DNA of 64,000 nt from Zeimonas sp046347945 (GCA_046347945.1 JAXMFB010000004.1:1-64000), one strand, 5' to 3'; shown: positions 26,366 to 34,681, counted from the stretch's first letter. Notes: generated by a model not told the origin, from the sequence alone. Translations and numbers: made by a program.

Positions 26366-26926
26366 TCAGGGCCGGAAGAATTCCTGCAGCATCACGCGCG
26401 TGCCCGACAGCGCACCGTAACCCAGCGCAGTGATGCGGTAGATGTAGCGGCCGCCGCCGGCGCGCAGGCTGGTGCCCGCCGCATCGGGAATGGCCTCGAC
26501 CAGGTAGCGGGGCTGCCCGATGACGCCGCCCGACTCGGTCGAGGGACGGAATCCGGGTACGCCGGTCTGTTCCCCGTACGAGAGCGATCTGGACGCGTCC
26601 TCCAGATAGGCCTCCCAGCGCTGCGTACCGCTGGTGGCCGGCATGCACAGCCCCTTGCCACCGGTCTGGTCGCAAGTCGCGGAGAACAGCGTCGCGCCCG
26701 AGAGCGCGCGCGTCGCGACGATGTCGGTCTCCGCGTCGCGCAGCGCGGCCTCGGCGGCCTGCAATGCGATGTTCGAGTCGCGCGCGTTGCGCGCCATGCG
26801 CTCCTCGCTGGTCGAGAGGTTCGCGCCGGCGATCCCGATCAAGGTGATCGCGATCATCATCACCAGCGCGACGAACAGCGATGCGCCGCGCTGCCTGCGA
26901 GCCGACGGGGTCTTCATGGCGGTCAT
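26366..26926 (-). CDS. pilX: Type IV pilus minor pilin PilX
   Basis: A 186-residue prepilin. The class III signal ends RRQRG and the mature part starts ASLFVALVMMIAITLIGIAG; PilX is the minor pilin that lacks the usual Glu5, as seen here. The ATG at 26926 overlaps the pilW stop (ATGA); an in-frame ATG three codons further in is a possible alternative. PilX works with PilV, PilW and PilE to start pilus assembly and presents PilY1, whose gene follows after 21 nt. Confidence 0.88.
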   Translation of the reverse strand: MTAMKTPSARRQRGASLFVALVMMIAITLIGIAGANLSTSEERMARNARDSNIALQAAEAALRDAETDIVATRALSGATLFSATCDQTGGKGLCMPATSGTQRWEAYLEDASRSLSYGEQTGVPGFRPSTESGGVIGQPRYLVEAIPDAAGTSLRAGGGRYIYRITALGYGALSGTRVMLQEFFRP

Positions 26927-27732
26927 CCGATGCGGTTGCGCAGACCGACCGTGAACTGGAACATCCGGCGCGGCCGCTGGTCGTCGGGCGGGTCGAACAC
27001 CGCACCGGCGTCGGTGCCCGGCGGGACGGCACCGGGTGCATAGGCGACGCCGAAGTGATTGAAGACGGTCGTACCGCCCGCCGGATCGGTGAAACGCTCG
27101 CCGCGGATCACGGCCGAGACGACCGCGCTGATCACGCGGTCGGGGTTGACCAGGCCGGCGGGCGCGTAGCGGTTCGGCGCGCCGTCGTTGTCGGTGTCTT
27201 CGCCGTACAGGATCTGCAGGCTCTCGACGCCGGTGACCAGCACGACCGGTGCACCGGGCGCGGACGAAGACTCGCACTGCAGCGCGGGCTCGCCCGTGCC
27301 CGCGTCGATGGCGACGAAGTAGCGATTCACCGACAGCACGTTTGCCGCAACCGGGTTGCCCAGGCAATCGAGCACACCCGAGTCGGGCCCGCCTCCGGCG
27401 GCATTGGAACCGTAGTAGCGCACCGTCAGTTCGTCGCTTCCGTTCAGGCCGGTGTCGTTGCTCATGCCGAGCGGCGGTGCCGCCGGGGTGAACGACACGC
27501 CGGCGGTGTAGTCGCGGTAGCCGGCCATGCGCAGCTCACGCCCCAGCGATTCCAGCACGTAGCGGCCGGTCTCCTGCAGCAGCGCGCTGTCGCTCTGCAC
27601 CCGGTTGGTCCGCTTCGTCGCGACGAACAGGCCCGAGGCGACCAGCACGACGAGCAGGCCGATCACGAGCGAGATCATCAGCTCGATCAGCGTCGCGCCG
27701 CGCTGCCCGCGGCCGGACAGGTTCGATCTCAT
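26923..27732 (-). CDS. pilW: Type IV pilus minor pilin PilW
   Basis: A 269-residue prepilin, the largest of the minor pilins, as expected. The signal ends RGQRG and the mature helix begins ATLIELMISLVIGLLVVLVA with Glu at +5. The segment LLQETGRYVLESLGRELRMAGY is the PilW hallmark. It starts by ATGA overlap with pilV and ends by ATGA overlap with pilX. Confidence 0.93.
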   Translation of the reverse strand: MRSNLSGRGQRGATLIELMISLVIGLLVVLVASGLFVATKRTNRVQSDSALLQETGRYVLESLGRELRMAGYRDYTAGVSFTPAAPPLGMSNDTGLNGSDELTVRYYGSNAAGGGPDSGVLDCLGNPVAANVLSVNRYFVAIDAGTGEPALQCESSSAPGAPVVLVTGVESLQILYGEDTDNDGAPNRYAPAGLVNPDRVISAVVSAVIRGERFTDPAGGTTVFNHFGVAYAPGAVPPGTDAGAVFDPPDDQRPRRMFQFTVGLRNRIG

Positions 27733-28226
27733 GGCCGCACGCTCTGCACGAAGCGCTGGGTCGAGGACCCCGAACGGTCGTCGTCCCACCAGATCTTGAT
27801 CGCCAGGTTGGCGCCGGCGACGCCGTCGCAGTCCGGGGTGCCCGGGGTGCCGTCGTTCGGGGTGCTGTCGACGCAGACCACGCCCTGCCCGCCCGGGAGC
27901 ACCGACGCGTTGGCCTGGTTCCACAGGTACAGGTCCATCTCCGCCTGCTCCTGCGGCGTGCATCCGGCCAGCGAGAAGCACGCTGCGTGGCTCACGCCGG
28001 CGCCCACGTAGGCGCCGCTGCGGTAGGCCGGCATGTTCGCGCGCGCCCGGTCCGCGATGTCGTAGGCCTGCTGCGTGGCGATCGTGCGCAACATCGAACT
28101 GCCGGTCGAACGCAGCGAGTTCAGTTGCAGTCCTCCCATCGCGAGCACGGAGATCGCGACGACGAGGATCGCGATCAACGCCTCGATCAGCGAGAAGCCC
28201 GCCTGGCTGGTCGCGGCCCGCTTCAT
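27729..28226 (-). CDS. pilV: Type IV pilus modification/minor pilin PilV
   Basis: A 165-residue prepilin. The signal ends SQAG and the mature helix begins FSLIEALIAILVVAISVLAM, Glu at +5. GGLQLNSLRSTGSSMLRTIA and the DIADRARAN segment are typical of PilV. A ribosome site (AGGTGAG) lies 7 nt upstream. It overlaps fimT and pilW by 4 nt each. Confidence 0.92.
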   Translation of the reverse strand: MKRAATSQAGFSLIEALIAILVVAISVLAMGGLQLNSLRSTGSSMLRTIATQQAYDIADRARANMPAYRSGAYVGAGVSHAACFSLAGCTPQEQAEMDLYLWNQANASVLPGGQGVVCVDSTPNDGTPGTPDCDGVAGANLAIKIWWDDDRSGSSTQRFVQSVRP

Positions 28227-28744
28227 GGACAACTCACCTGCCGCAGCGAGATCCGGCCCGCCGCGTTGAGGTCGACGCGCCGCCCGTGCGGCCCGCTTCG
28301 GCCGTCGCACACGTCGATGCTGCCGGCCGCCGAGGCCGCGCCGGTGGGGCGGAACGTGATCAGGGTCGAAAGACCGGTGGCCGTCGCTGCCAGCCCGGCG
28401 TCGAACGGGGCCGACCAGCGGATGATCTCGCCCGGCTCGACCGTTCCATTGCCGTTGGCGTCGGCGTAGACGATGCGCCCGGTGTTCCAGTCGGCGCCGT
28501 CACACCCGGTGCCGGCGGTACTCGGGCAGACGATGACGCTCAGGTAGGCACGCGCCGCCTCGGTCCGGGCAGCCGTGAGGTCGGCGACGATGCCCGCCGC
28601 CGCGCTCTGCAGCCGGTTGTTCCGGATGAAGTCGCTGAACGCAGGCACCCCCGCCGACAGCAGGATCGCGGCGATCGCGATCGTGATCAGCAGTTCGACG
28701 AGCGTGAATCCACGCGAATTCAAGGACAACACCTGCGGGAGCAT
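28223..28744 (-). CDS. fimT: Minor pilin FimT/GspH
   Basis: A 173-residue prepilin read from ATG 28744. The signal ends NSRG and the mature part begins FTLVELLITIAIAAILLSAG with Glu at +5; FSDFIRNNRLQSAA and AARTEAARAYLSVIVCPS are typical of GspH/FimT. A GTG 12 nt upstream is an alternative start. It is the first gene of the fimT-pilV-pilW-pilX-pilY1-pilE operon. Confidence 0.88.
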   Translation of the reverse strand: MLPQVLSLNSRGFTLVELLITIAIAAILLSAGVPAFSDFIRNNRLQSAAAGIVADLTAARTEAARAYLSVIVCPSTAGTGCDGADWNTGRIVYADANGNGTVEPGEIIRWSAPFDAGLAATATGLSTLITFRPTGAASAAGSIDVCDGRSGPHGRRVDLNAAGRISLRQVSCP

Positions 28745-28760
28745 GGCCTGGAGCACGAGT

Positions 28761-28781
28761 CTGCACGGACGCGTCGTGCAG
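28761..28781 (-). terminator. Possible terminator between glcF and fimT
   Basis: CTGCACG (28761-28767) and CGTGCAG (28775-28781) form a 7-bp stem with a 7-nt loop in the 112-bp gap after glcF. There is no U-run. It lies just ahead of the fimT start, so it may also be a 5' leader structure of the pilin operon. I found no clear promoter for the pilin operon here. Confidence 0.25.
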
Positions 28782-28856
28782 GCAGAGCCATGCCGGACAA
28801 GCGGCGGCTGCGCGGGTTCCGACGGCGGCAGGCGTCGCCCCGGAAGCGGAACTATT

Positions 28857-30113
28857 TCACTGCTGCGGCGCTTCCATCGCCCCGTCGAGCCACTCGATCC
28901 AGTGTCGGACCGGTATGCCCGTGCCGGCCTGCAGGTGCGCCAGGCAGCCGATGTTGGCCGACAGGATCAGCGTCGGCCCGCCAGCCTGCAGCGCGGCCAG
29001 CTTGCGTTCGCGCAGGCGCAGCGACAGCTCCGGCTGCAGCACCGAGTAGGTGCCGGCCGAGCCGCAACACAGGTGCGCGTCGGCCACGCCGAGCCGCGCG
29101 ACGCCGAGCGCGTCGAGCAGGCGCTCGACCTCGCCGCGGATCCGCTGGCCGTGCTGCAGTGTGCACGGGGGGTGGAAGGCGACGCGTTCGGCGCCATCGG
29201 CGCCCCCCGCGCGCAGCCGCGCGCGGATCGCGTCGATCGAGCCTGCCAGCCGGGCCGGCAGCCATTCGGCGAGGTCTTTCGTGGCCTCGACGATGCGCAG
29301 CGCCCTCGCGGCGTAGCGTGGATCGTGGCGCAGCAGGTGCGCATATTCCTTCACCATCGCGCCGCAGCCTGACGCGTTGATCACGATCGCCTCGACACCG
29401 CGCTCGAGGTGCGGCCACCAGGCGTCGATGTTGCGGCGCGCCTGATCGAGCGCGCCGTCGGGGTCGCCCAGGTGATGGCGGATGGCGCCGCAGCATCCCG
29501 AGCGGCGCTCGACGACGACCTGGACGTCGATGCGGTCGAGCACGCGTGCGGTCGCCGCATCGATGCCGGGCATCATCGCCGGCTGCGTGCAGCCGTTCAG
29601 GATCAGCACCTTGCGCGGATGCTCGCGCTGCGGCCACGCGCCCGCGGCCCGCCGCTGCGGCACCTTGTCGCGAAGCACTGCGGGCAGCACGGGCCTTGCC
29701 CATTGCCCGATGCGCATCGCCGGATCGAACAGCCAGCGGCGCGTGAGCCCCTCGCGCAGCGCGAATCTCACCAGGCGCTGCGCCAGCGGACGGCGCACGC
29801 GCTGGTCGACCAGCCGTCGCCCGACGTCGAGCAGGCGGCCGTAGTCGACGCCGGACGGGCAGGTCGACTCGCAGTTGCGGCAGGTCAGGCAGCGATCGAG
29901 GTGCGCCTGCGTCGAGGCTCCGGGATCGTGCCCCTCGACGACCTGCTTCATCAGGTAGATGCGCCCGCGCGGCCCATCGAGTTCGTCGCCGAGCAACTGG
30001 TAGGTCGGGCAGGTCGCGGTGCAGAAGCCGCAGTGCACGCACTTGCGCAGGATCGACTCGGCCTCGATGCCGTCGGCACTCCCCTTCAGCCAGTGGACAA
30101 GATGCGTTTCCAT
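28857..30113 (-). CDS. glcF: Glycolate oxidase iron-sulfur subunit
   Basis: A 418-residue protein. Two [4Fe-4S] ferredoxin motifs are seen, CVHCGFCTATCP near residue 25 and CLTCRNCESTCP near 74, then two CCG domains (SGCCGAIRHHLG and CCGSAGTYSVLQ) that usually form a further cluster. It passes electrons from the GlcD/GlcE flavin to the quinone pool. The ATG is 1 nt from the glcE stop region, so it is the last gene of glcD-glcE-glcF. Confidence 0.93.
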   Translation of the reverse strand: METHLVHWLKGSADGIEAESILRKCVHCGFCTATCPTYQLLGDELDGPRGRIYLMKQVVEGHDPGASTQAHLDRCLTCRNCESTCPSGVDYGRLLDVGRRLVDQRVRRPLAQRLVRFALREGLTRRWLFDPAMRIGQWARPVLPAVLRDKVPQRRAAGAWPQREHPRKVLILNGCTQPAMMPGIDAATARVLDRIDVQVVVERRSGCCGAIRHHLGDPDGALDQARRNIDAWWPHLERGVEAIVINASGCGAMVKEYAHLLRHDPRYAARALRIVEATKDLAEWLPARLAGSIDAIRARLRAGGADGAERVAFHPPCTLQHGQRIRGEVERLLDALGVARLGVADAHLCCGSAGTYSVLQPELSLRLRERKLAALQAGGPTLILSANIGCLAHLQAGTGIPVRHWIEWLDGAMEAPQQ

Positions 30114-30114
30114 C

Positions 30115-31205
30115 TCAGAGCTCGGGGTACATGCGTCCCGGGTTGAACAGCCGGCCCGGATCGAAGACGTCCTTCAGTCGTCGCTGCAGCGCCGCGTTGG
30201 CCGGCGACAGCGGATGGAACACGCCGGCCGCCCGGTCGCCGCCGCGAAACAGCGTCGCGCTGGCGCCGACCCGCGCGGCCGCGGCGCGGATCTCCCCGGC
30301 CGGCGCGTCGCTGCGCAACCACCGCAGCGCGCCGCCCCACTCGAGCATCGACTGACCGTCGATGCCGAGGGCCGGCGCAGTCGACGGCACCGACAGCCGC
30401 CACAGCGGCAGCGGACCGCCGAAGAAACCGTCGGTCTGCTCCCGAATGCCGGCCCAGAACGCGCGGGCCTCGGCGTCGCCGAGACGCGCGGCGCCGCGTT
30501 CGCGCGCGAAGCGCGCCGCGTCGGCATCGACCGCCGCGGGCGCGCCCGACAGCCGCAACGTCAGCATGCCGTCGCGCCACGCGCTGGCCGACAGCGGGAG
30601 CGGCTGGCCTCCCCACTGGTTGAGCGCGTGCAGCGCGGCGCTTCGTCGAGCTGCAGGCGTACGCTGCATTCGCACGCCGGAACCGGCAGCACCTTCAGCG
30701 ACACCTCGAGGATCGGACCGAGAATGCCCAGCGAGCCGCAGGCCAGCCGCGACAGGTCGTAGCCGGCCACGTTCTTCATCACCTGGCCGCCGAAGCGCAG
30801 CATGTCTCCCGACGCATCGAGCAGTGTCGCCCCGAGCACGAAGTCGCGCACCGCCCCGGCGCTGGCGCGTCGCGGCCCGGACAGGCCGGCGGCCACCACG
30901 CCCGCGATCGTCGCCGACGGGCCGAACGCTGGCGGCTCGAACGCCAGCATCTGCCCGCGCTCGGCCAGCGCGGCCTCGACTTCGGAGAGCGGCGTCCCGC
31001 ATCGCACCGAGACGACCAGTTCCGTGGGTTCGTAGCTCACGATGCCGCGAAAGCCACGCATGTCGAGCGGATCGCCGACGAGCGCCTGGCCGTAGAAGTC
31101 CTTGGTGCCGCCGCCGCGGATGCACAGCGGCCGGCGCGCCGCAGCGGCGGCGCGGACGCGGTCGCGCAATTCGGCCAGGGCCGGGTCGCTCGCGGGATCG
31201 GTCAT
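30115..31205 (-). pseudogene. glcE: Glycolate oxidase FAD-binding subunit GlcE, with a single-base frameshift
   Basis: The frame from ATG 31205 reads MTDPASDPALAELRDRV and the PCMH-type FAD-binding region (IRGGGTKDFYGQA, EPPAFGPSATIAGVVAAGLS) through LQLDEA, then loses the family. The next frame resumes ALHALNQWGGQPLPLSASAW and runs to VFDPGRLFNPGRMYPEL at 30115. One G/C base is missing near 30640. Joined, the protein is about 363 residues, the normal GlcE length. GlcE holds one of the two flavin domains of glycolate oxidase. The reading as a simple error is likely. Confidence 0.88.
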
Positions 31206-31209
31206 CGGC

Positions 31210-32760
31210 TCAGAAGCGCGGCAGCTCGGGGAACGCGAGTCGACCGCCATGCACGTGCATCTTGCGGTACTCGGCGCAGCGCGCCAGCGTGGGGATCGCC
31301 TTGCCCGGGTTGAGCAGGCCCGGCGGGTCGAACGCCCGCTTGACGGCAAAGAAGCGCGCGAGCTCGTCGCGCGAGAACTGCACGCACATCGAATCGATCT
31401 TCTCGACGCCGACGCCGTGCTCGCCGGTGATCGTGCCGCCGTACTCGACGCTGAGCGCGAGGATCTCGGCGCCGAAGCGCTCGGCGCGCTGCCACTCGTC
31501 GGGATCGTTCGCGTCGAACAGGATCAGCGGGTGCAGATTGCCGTCGCCGGCGTGAAAGACGTTCATGCAACGCAACCGGTACTTGTCCTCCATCGCGGCG
31601 ATCGACGCGAGCATGCGGCCGAGGTTGCGGCGCGGAATCGTGCCGTCCATGCAGTAATAGTCGGGCGACAGGCGCCCCGCGGCCGGGAACGCGTTCTTGC
31701 GCCCCGACCAGAACAGCAGCCGCTCGGCCTCGGAATTCGACACGCGGATGCCGGTTGCACCGGCCTCGCGCAGCACCTGCTCGATCCGCGCGACCTCGTC
31801 GGCGACTTCCTCGGGCGTGCCGTCGGACTCGGCGAGCAGGATCGCCGCGGCCTCGAGGTCGTAGCCCGCGTGGACGAACTCCTCGACCGCGACGGTCGCC
31901 TTGCGGTCCATCATCTCGAGCCCGGCCGGGATGATGCCGGCCGCGATGATCCGCGCCACAGCGTCGCCCGCGGTGACGACGTCGTCGAACGAGGCCATGA
32001 CCACGCGCGCCAGCGGCGGCGTCGGCACGAGCTTCACGGTGATCTCGGTGACGACGGCGAGCATGCCCTCGGAACCGATCATCAGCGCGAGCAGGTCGAG
32101 GCCCGGCGAATCGAGCGCCTCGCTGCCGAATTCGGCCGTCTCGCCGTCGATCGTCAGCGCGCGCACGCGCAGCACGTTGTGCACCGTGAGCCCGTACTTC
32201 AGGCAATGCACGCCGCCCGAGTTCTCGGCGACGTTGCCGCCGATCGTGCAGGCGATCTGCGACGACGGGTCGGGCGCGTAGTACAGACGGTGCGGCGCGG
32301 CGGCGTCGGAGATGGCGAGGTTGCGCACGCCGGGCTGCACGCGCGCAGTACGCGCCAGCGGGTCGCTCGACAGGATGCGGTTGAACTTCGCGAGCGACAG
32401 CACGACGCCCGACGCGTGCGGCATCGAGCCGCCCGACAGGCTGGTGCCGGCGCCGCGCGCGACCACCGGCACGTCGAGCTCGCGGCAGGCCTTCAGGATC
32501 GCGCGCACCTGGTCTTCGGTCTCGGGCAGCACCACCGCCATCGGCAGCTGCCGGAACGCCGACAGCGCGTCGCACTCGTACGGCCTGGTGTCTTCCTCGC
32601 GATACAGCAGGCAGTGGCCCGGCACGATCGCGCGCAGCCGCGCGACGACCTCGCGCTGGCGCTCCGGCGCGGGCTTCGCCGCGAGGTCGGCGAAGCGGTC
32701 GTCGAAGCCTTCGGGCTCGGCGTCGGGCCGCTCGGCCGCGGGGATGGTCGGTGTGCTCAT
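31210..32760 (-). CDS. glcD: Glycolate oxidase subunit GlcD (FAD-linked)
   Basis: A 516-residue protein. The FAD-binding segment is VARGAGTSLSGGSMPHASGV with SQIACTIGGNVAENSGGVHC; the C-terminal part ends in ITGEHGVGVEKI and FDPPGLLNPGK, as in GlcD. It oxidises glycolate (or D-lactate) to glyoxylate, using FAD. The start at 32760 has GGGAG before it. It is the first gene of glcDEF and lies 59 bp after a sigma-54 activator gene read in the same direction. Confidence 0.94.
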   Translation of the reverse strand: MSTPTIPAAERPDAEPEGFDDRFADLAAKPAPERQREVVARLRAIVPGHCLLYREEDTRPYECDALSAFRQLPMAVVLPETEDQVRAILKACRELDVPVVARGAGTSLSGGSMPHASGVVLSLAKFNRILSSDPLARTARVQPGVRNLAISDAAAPHRLYYAPDPSSQIACTIGGNVAENSGGVHCLKYGLTVHNVLRVRALTIDGETAEFGSEALDSPGLDLLALMIGSEGMLAVVTEITVKLVPTPPLARVVMASFDDVVTAGDAVARIIAAGIIPAGLEMMDRKATVAVEEFVHAGYDLEAAAILLAESDGTPEEVADEVARIEQVLREAGATGIRVSNSEAERLLFWSGRKNAFPAAGRLSPDYYCMDGTIPRRNLGRMLASIAAMEDKYRLRCMNVFHAGDGNLHPLILFDANDPDEWQRAERFGAEILALSVEYGGTITGEHGVGVEKIDSMCVQFSRDELARFFAVKRAFDPPGLLNPGKAIPTLARCAEYRKMHVHGGRLAFPELPRF

Positions 32761-32819
32761 GGCGCTCCCGCGATTGTGCACGATCCGGCAACGGGGTCGC
32801 GGCAGGACGCCCGCGGCGA

Positions 32820-34208
32820 TCAGCCGGGCTGCCCGTCCTTGAGCTTCTTCCAGAGCGTGGTTCGCGACATCCCGAGCCTGCGCGCCGCTTCGGCGCGGTT
32901 GCCGCCGGCCTCCCCGAGCGCGCCGCGAATCATTGCCCGCTCGTCGTCCGGGCGCATCGCGCGCCGGTAGTAGGACCCGCGCGGCCCGGCCGCCGATGCG
33001 CGCGCCGCGCCGGGCGCCGCCGCCGGCGCGCGGTGGTCGGGCAAGGCGCCGGGCGCGAGGATCTCCGGCAGCAGGTGGTGCGGCAGGATCACGGGGCCGT
33101 CGGCCTGCACCATCGCGAATTCGAGCGCATTGACCAGCTGCCGCACATTGCCGGGCCAGCGATAGGCCTCGAGCGCTGTCAGCGCCTCGTGCGACACCCG
33201 CAGCGGCGCGCGTCGATAGCGTTCGGCCAGTTCCCCGAGCATCCGCGCAGCCAGCAGCGCGATGTCGCTCGCGCGCTCGCGCAGCGGCGGAACGTGCAGC
33301 GGCAGCACGCGCAGCCGATAGTAGAGGTCCTCGCGGAACTGGCCGCTGCGCACCATCGCGTCGAGGTCGCGGTGCGTCGCCGCGACGACACGCACGTCGA
33401 CCTTGCGCGGGTGGTTCTCGCCGAGCCGCACGACCTCGCGCTCCTGCAGCACACGCAGCAGCTTGGTCTGCATGGCCGGCGAGATCTCGCCGATTTCGTC
33501 GAGCAGCAGCGTTCCACCGCTCGCGGCCTCGAAGCGCCCCACGCGCGCGGTGGCCGCGCCCGAGAACGCGCCCTTCGCATGGCCGAAGAGTTCCGACTCG
33601 AGCAGGTTCTCGGGCAGCGCGCCGCAGTCGAGCGGCACGAACGGGCCGTGGGCGCGCGGCGAGTTGTCGTGCAGCGCTCGCGCGACGAGCTCCTTGCCGA
33701 CGCCGCTCTCGCCGGTGACCAGCACACTGGCGTCGCTCGCCGCGGCGCGCAGCAGTTGCGCATACAGCGCCTGCATCGCCGGCGCACGGCCGACCAGCCC
33801 GCCGAGGCGCCAGCGTTCGCGCACCTCGGCCTCGAGCGCCACCTCGCGCGAGCGGTCGCGCAGCACGATCGAGCAGTGCAGGCCGGCGTCGTTGGCCGGC
33901 AGCAGCATCGCCCACATGCGCAGCGCGATCTCGCTGCCGTCGGGACGCCGCAGCGAGATGTCCTGGACCTTGCGCGCGTCGGTGCCGCCCGGCACCAGCG
34001 AGCAGCGGCCGCCGCTCTGGCATTCGCGCGCGCAACGGGTGCCGGCGAACAGCGTCGGGCATGCGGTGCCGGGCAGCCGATCGCCGTCGCGCCCCAGCAG
34101 GCGCTCCGCCGCCGCGTTGATCTCGACGACGCGCAGTTGCGAATCGACGAAGACAACGCCCTCCTCGAGGTTGTCGAGCAGGTTCTTCAGCGCGGCGATC
34201 GTGATCAT
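32820..34208 (-). CDS. Sigma-54-dependent transcriptional activator with N-terminal PAS domain
   Basis: A 462-residue protein starting MITIAALKNLLDNLEEGVVF. Residues about 8-120 form a PAS domain with an unusual Cys cluster at 50, 59, 63 and 69. The AAA+ domain has Walker A GESGVGKE (166-173), the sigma-54-contact loop GAFSGA (213-218) and Walker B LLLDEIG (234-240). The C-terminal Fis-type HTH is NRAEAARRLGMSRTTLWKKL. It is followed by glcDEF, so glycolate metabolism is a likely target. The divergent small gene at 34400 has its own sigma-54 promoter. Confidence 0.92.
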   Translation of the reverse strand: MITIAALKNLLDNLEEGVVFVDSQLRVVEINAAAERLLGRDGDRLPGTACPTLFAGTRCARECQSGGRCSLVPGGTDARKVQDISLRRPDGSEIALRMWAMLLPANDAGLHCSIVLRDRSREVALEAEVRERWRLGGLVGRAPAMQALYAQLLRAAASDASVLVTGESGVGKELVARALHDNSPRAHGPFVPLDCGALPENLLESELFGHAKGAFSGAATARVGRFEAASGGTLLLDEIGEISPAMQTKLLRVLQEREVVRLGENHPRKVDVRVVAATHRDLDAMVRSGQFREDLYYRLRVLPLHVPPLRERASDIALLAARMLGELAERYRRAPLRVSHEALTALEAYRWPGNVRQLVNALEFAMVQADGPVILPHHLLPEILAPGALPDHRAPAAAPGAARASAAGPRGSYYRRAMRPDDERAMIRGALGEAGGNRAEAARRLGMSRTTLWKKLKDGQPG

Positions 34209-34225
34209 GGCGGGCCTTGCCACCC

Positions 34226-34254
34226 AGTATGAACGTTCACCTGAACGTTCACAA
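34226..34254 (-). promoter_or_regulatory. Sigma-70 promoter of the sigma-54 activator gene, overlapping the palindromes
   Basis: On the minus strand TTGTGA (34254-34249), a 17-nt spacer and CATACT (34231-34226), each with four of six consensus matches. The two palindromes fill the spacer, so a protein bound there would block RNA polymerase. This predicts autorepression. Confidence 0.5.
34230..34251. promoter_or_regulatory. Twin 10-bp palindromes, candidate activator binding sites
   Basis: TGAACGTTCA occurs twice (34230-34239 and 34242-34251), each a perfect 10-bp palindrome, separated by CC, so the two copies are 12 bp apart. They lie 22 bp upstream of the activator's ATG and about 73 bp upstream of the -24 box of the divergent sigma-54 promoter. 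That is the usual position of an upstream activator site. Confidence 0.6.
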
Positions 34255-34323
34255 GGCGTCCGATGGGCGCCAGCGCCGGCCGGAACGAGCGCGAATCCGC
34301 GCGCCTGCGTGTCGTCGCGCCGC

Positions 34324-34339
34324 TGGCACGAATCTGGCA
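34324..34339 (+). promoter_or_regulatory. Sigma-54 promoter (-24/-12) of the small exported gene
   Basis: TGGCAC-GAATC-TGGCA matches the consensus TGGCAC-N5-TTGCA at all but one position (G in place of T in the -12 box). The GG and GC cores have the correct spacing of 10 bases between them. Transcription would start near 34350, about 50 nt before the ATG at 34400. Confidence 0.7.
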
Positions 34340-34399
34340 AGGACATGGTTGCGGGCGATCGGCCCGGGCAATCGCGGTCAATCGGAGGAGCAGCCCATC

Positions 34400-34681
34400 A
34401 TGCAACGAATGGTCAAGTCTCTCGCCGGCCTGGCGTTCGCCAGCCTGGCCTGCAGTGCGTTCGCGGGTCCGCCACTCGCCGACGACCAGGTCGTCGCCAG
34501 CTTCGAGCGGATGCTCCGCCACGCACCGACCCCGATGGCGAAGATCGACCTCGACGCGCTGCAACGAAAGAGCGGTGCCGATCCATTGCTCAGGGCGGTG
34601 AACCTGGCCCTGTGGGAGCAGGATCCGCCGCAGTACCACATCGCCCCGCAGGCCTCGGTCGGGCAGCCGCCCAGGCGCTGA
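34400..34681 (+). CDS. Small exported protein of unknown function under sigma-54 control
   Basis: A 93-residue protein starting MQRMVKSLAGLAFASLACSAFAG, a signal peptide of about 22 residues. The mature part of about 71 residues is acidic-neutral and ends in a Gln/Pro/Arg-rich tail. GGAGGAG lies 9 nt before the ATG, a very strong ribosome site. The segment ADDQVVASFERMLRHAP looks helical. No known family is recognised. It is the only gene between the activator and the alcohol dehydrogenase, and its expression should be activator-dependent. Confidence 0.75.
   Translation: MQRMVKSLAGLAFASLACSAFAGPPLADDQVVASFERMLRHAPTPMAKIDLDALQRKSGADPLLRAVNLALWEQDPPQYHIAPQASVGQPPRR

Noticed and set aside
21042..28744. 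Major pilin (pilA) among the prepilin genes
   Set aside because: All fit minor pilins, and pilY1 context confirms it; no pilA-like gene was seen.
34226..34251. CRISPR-like or transposon inverted repeats at the TGAACGTTCA pair
   Set aside because: Only two 10-bp copies with a 2-bp gap, no spacer array or transposase; an operator fits better.
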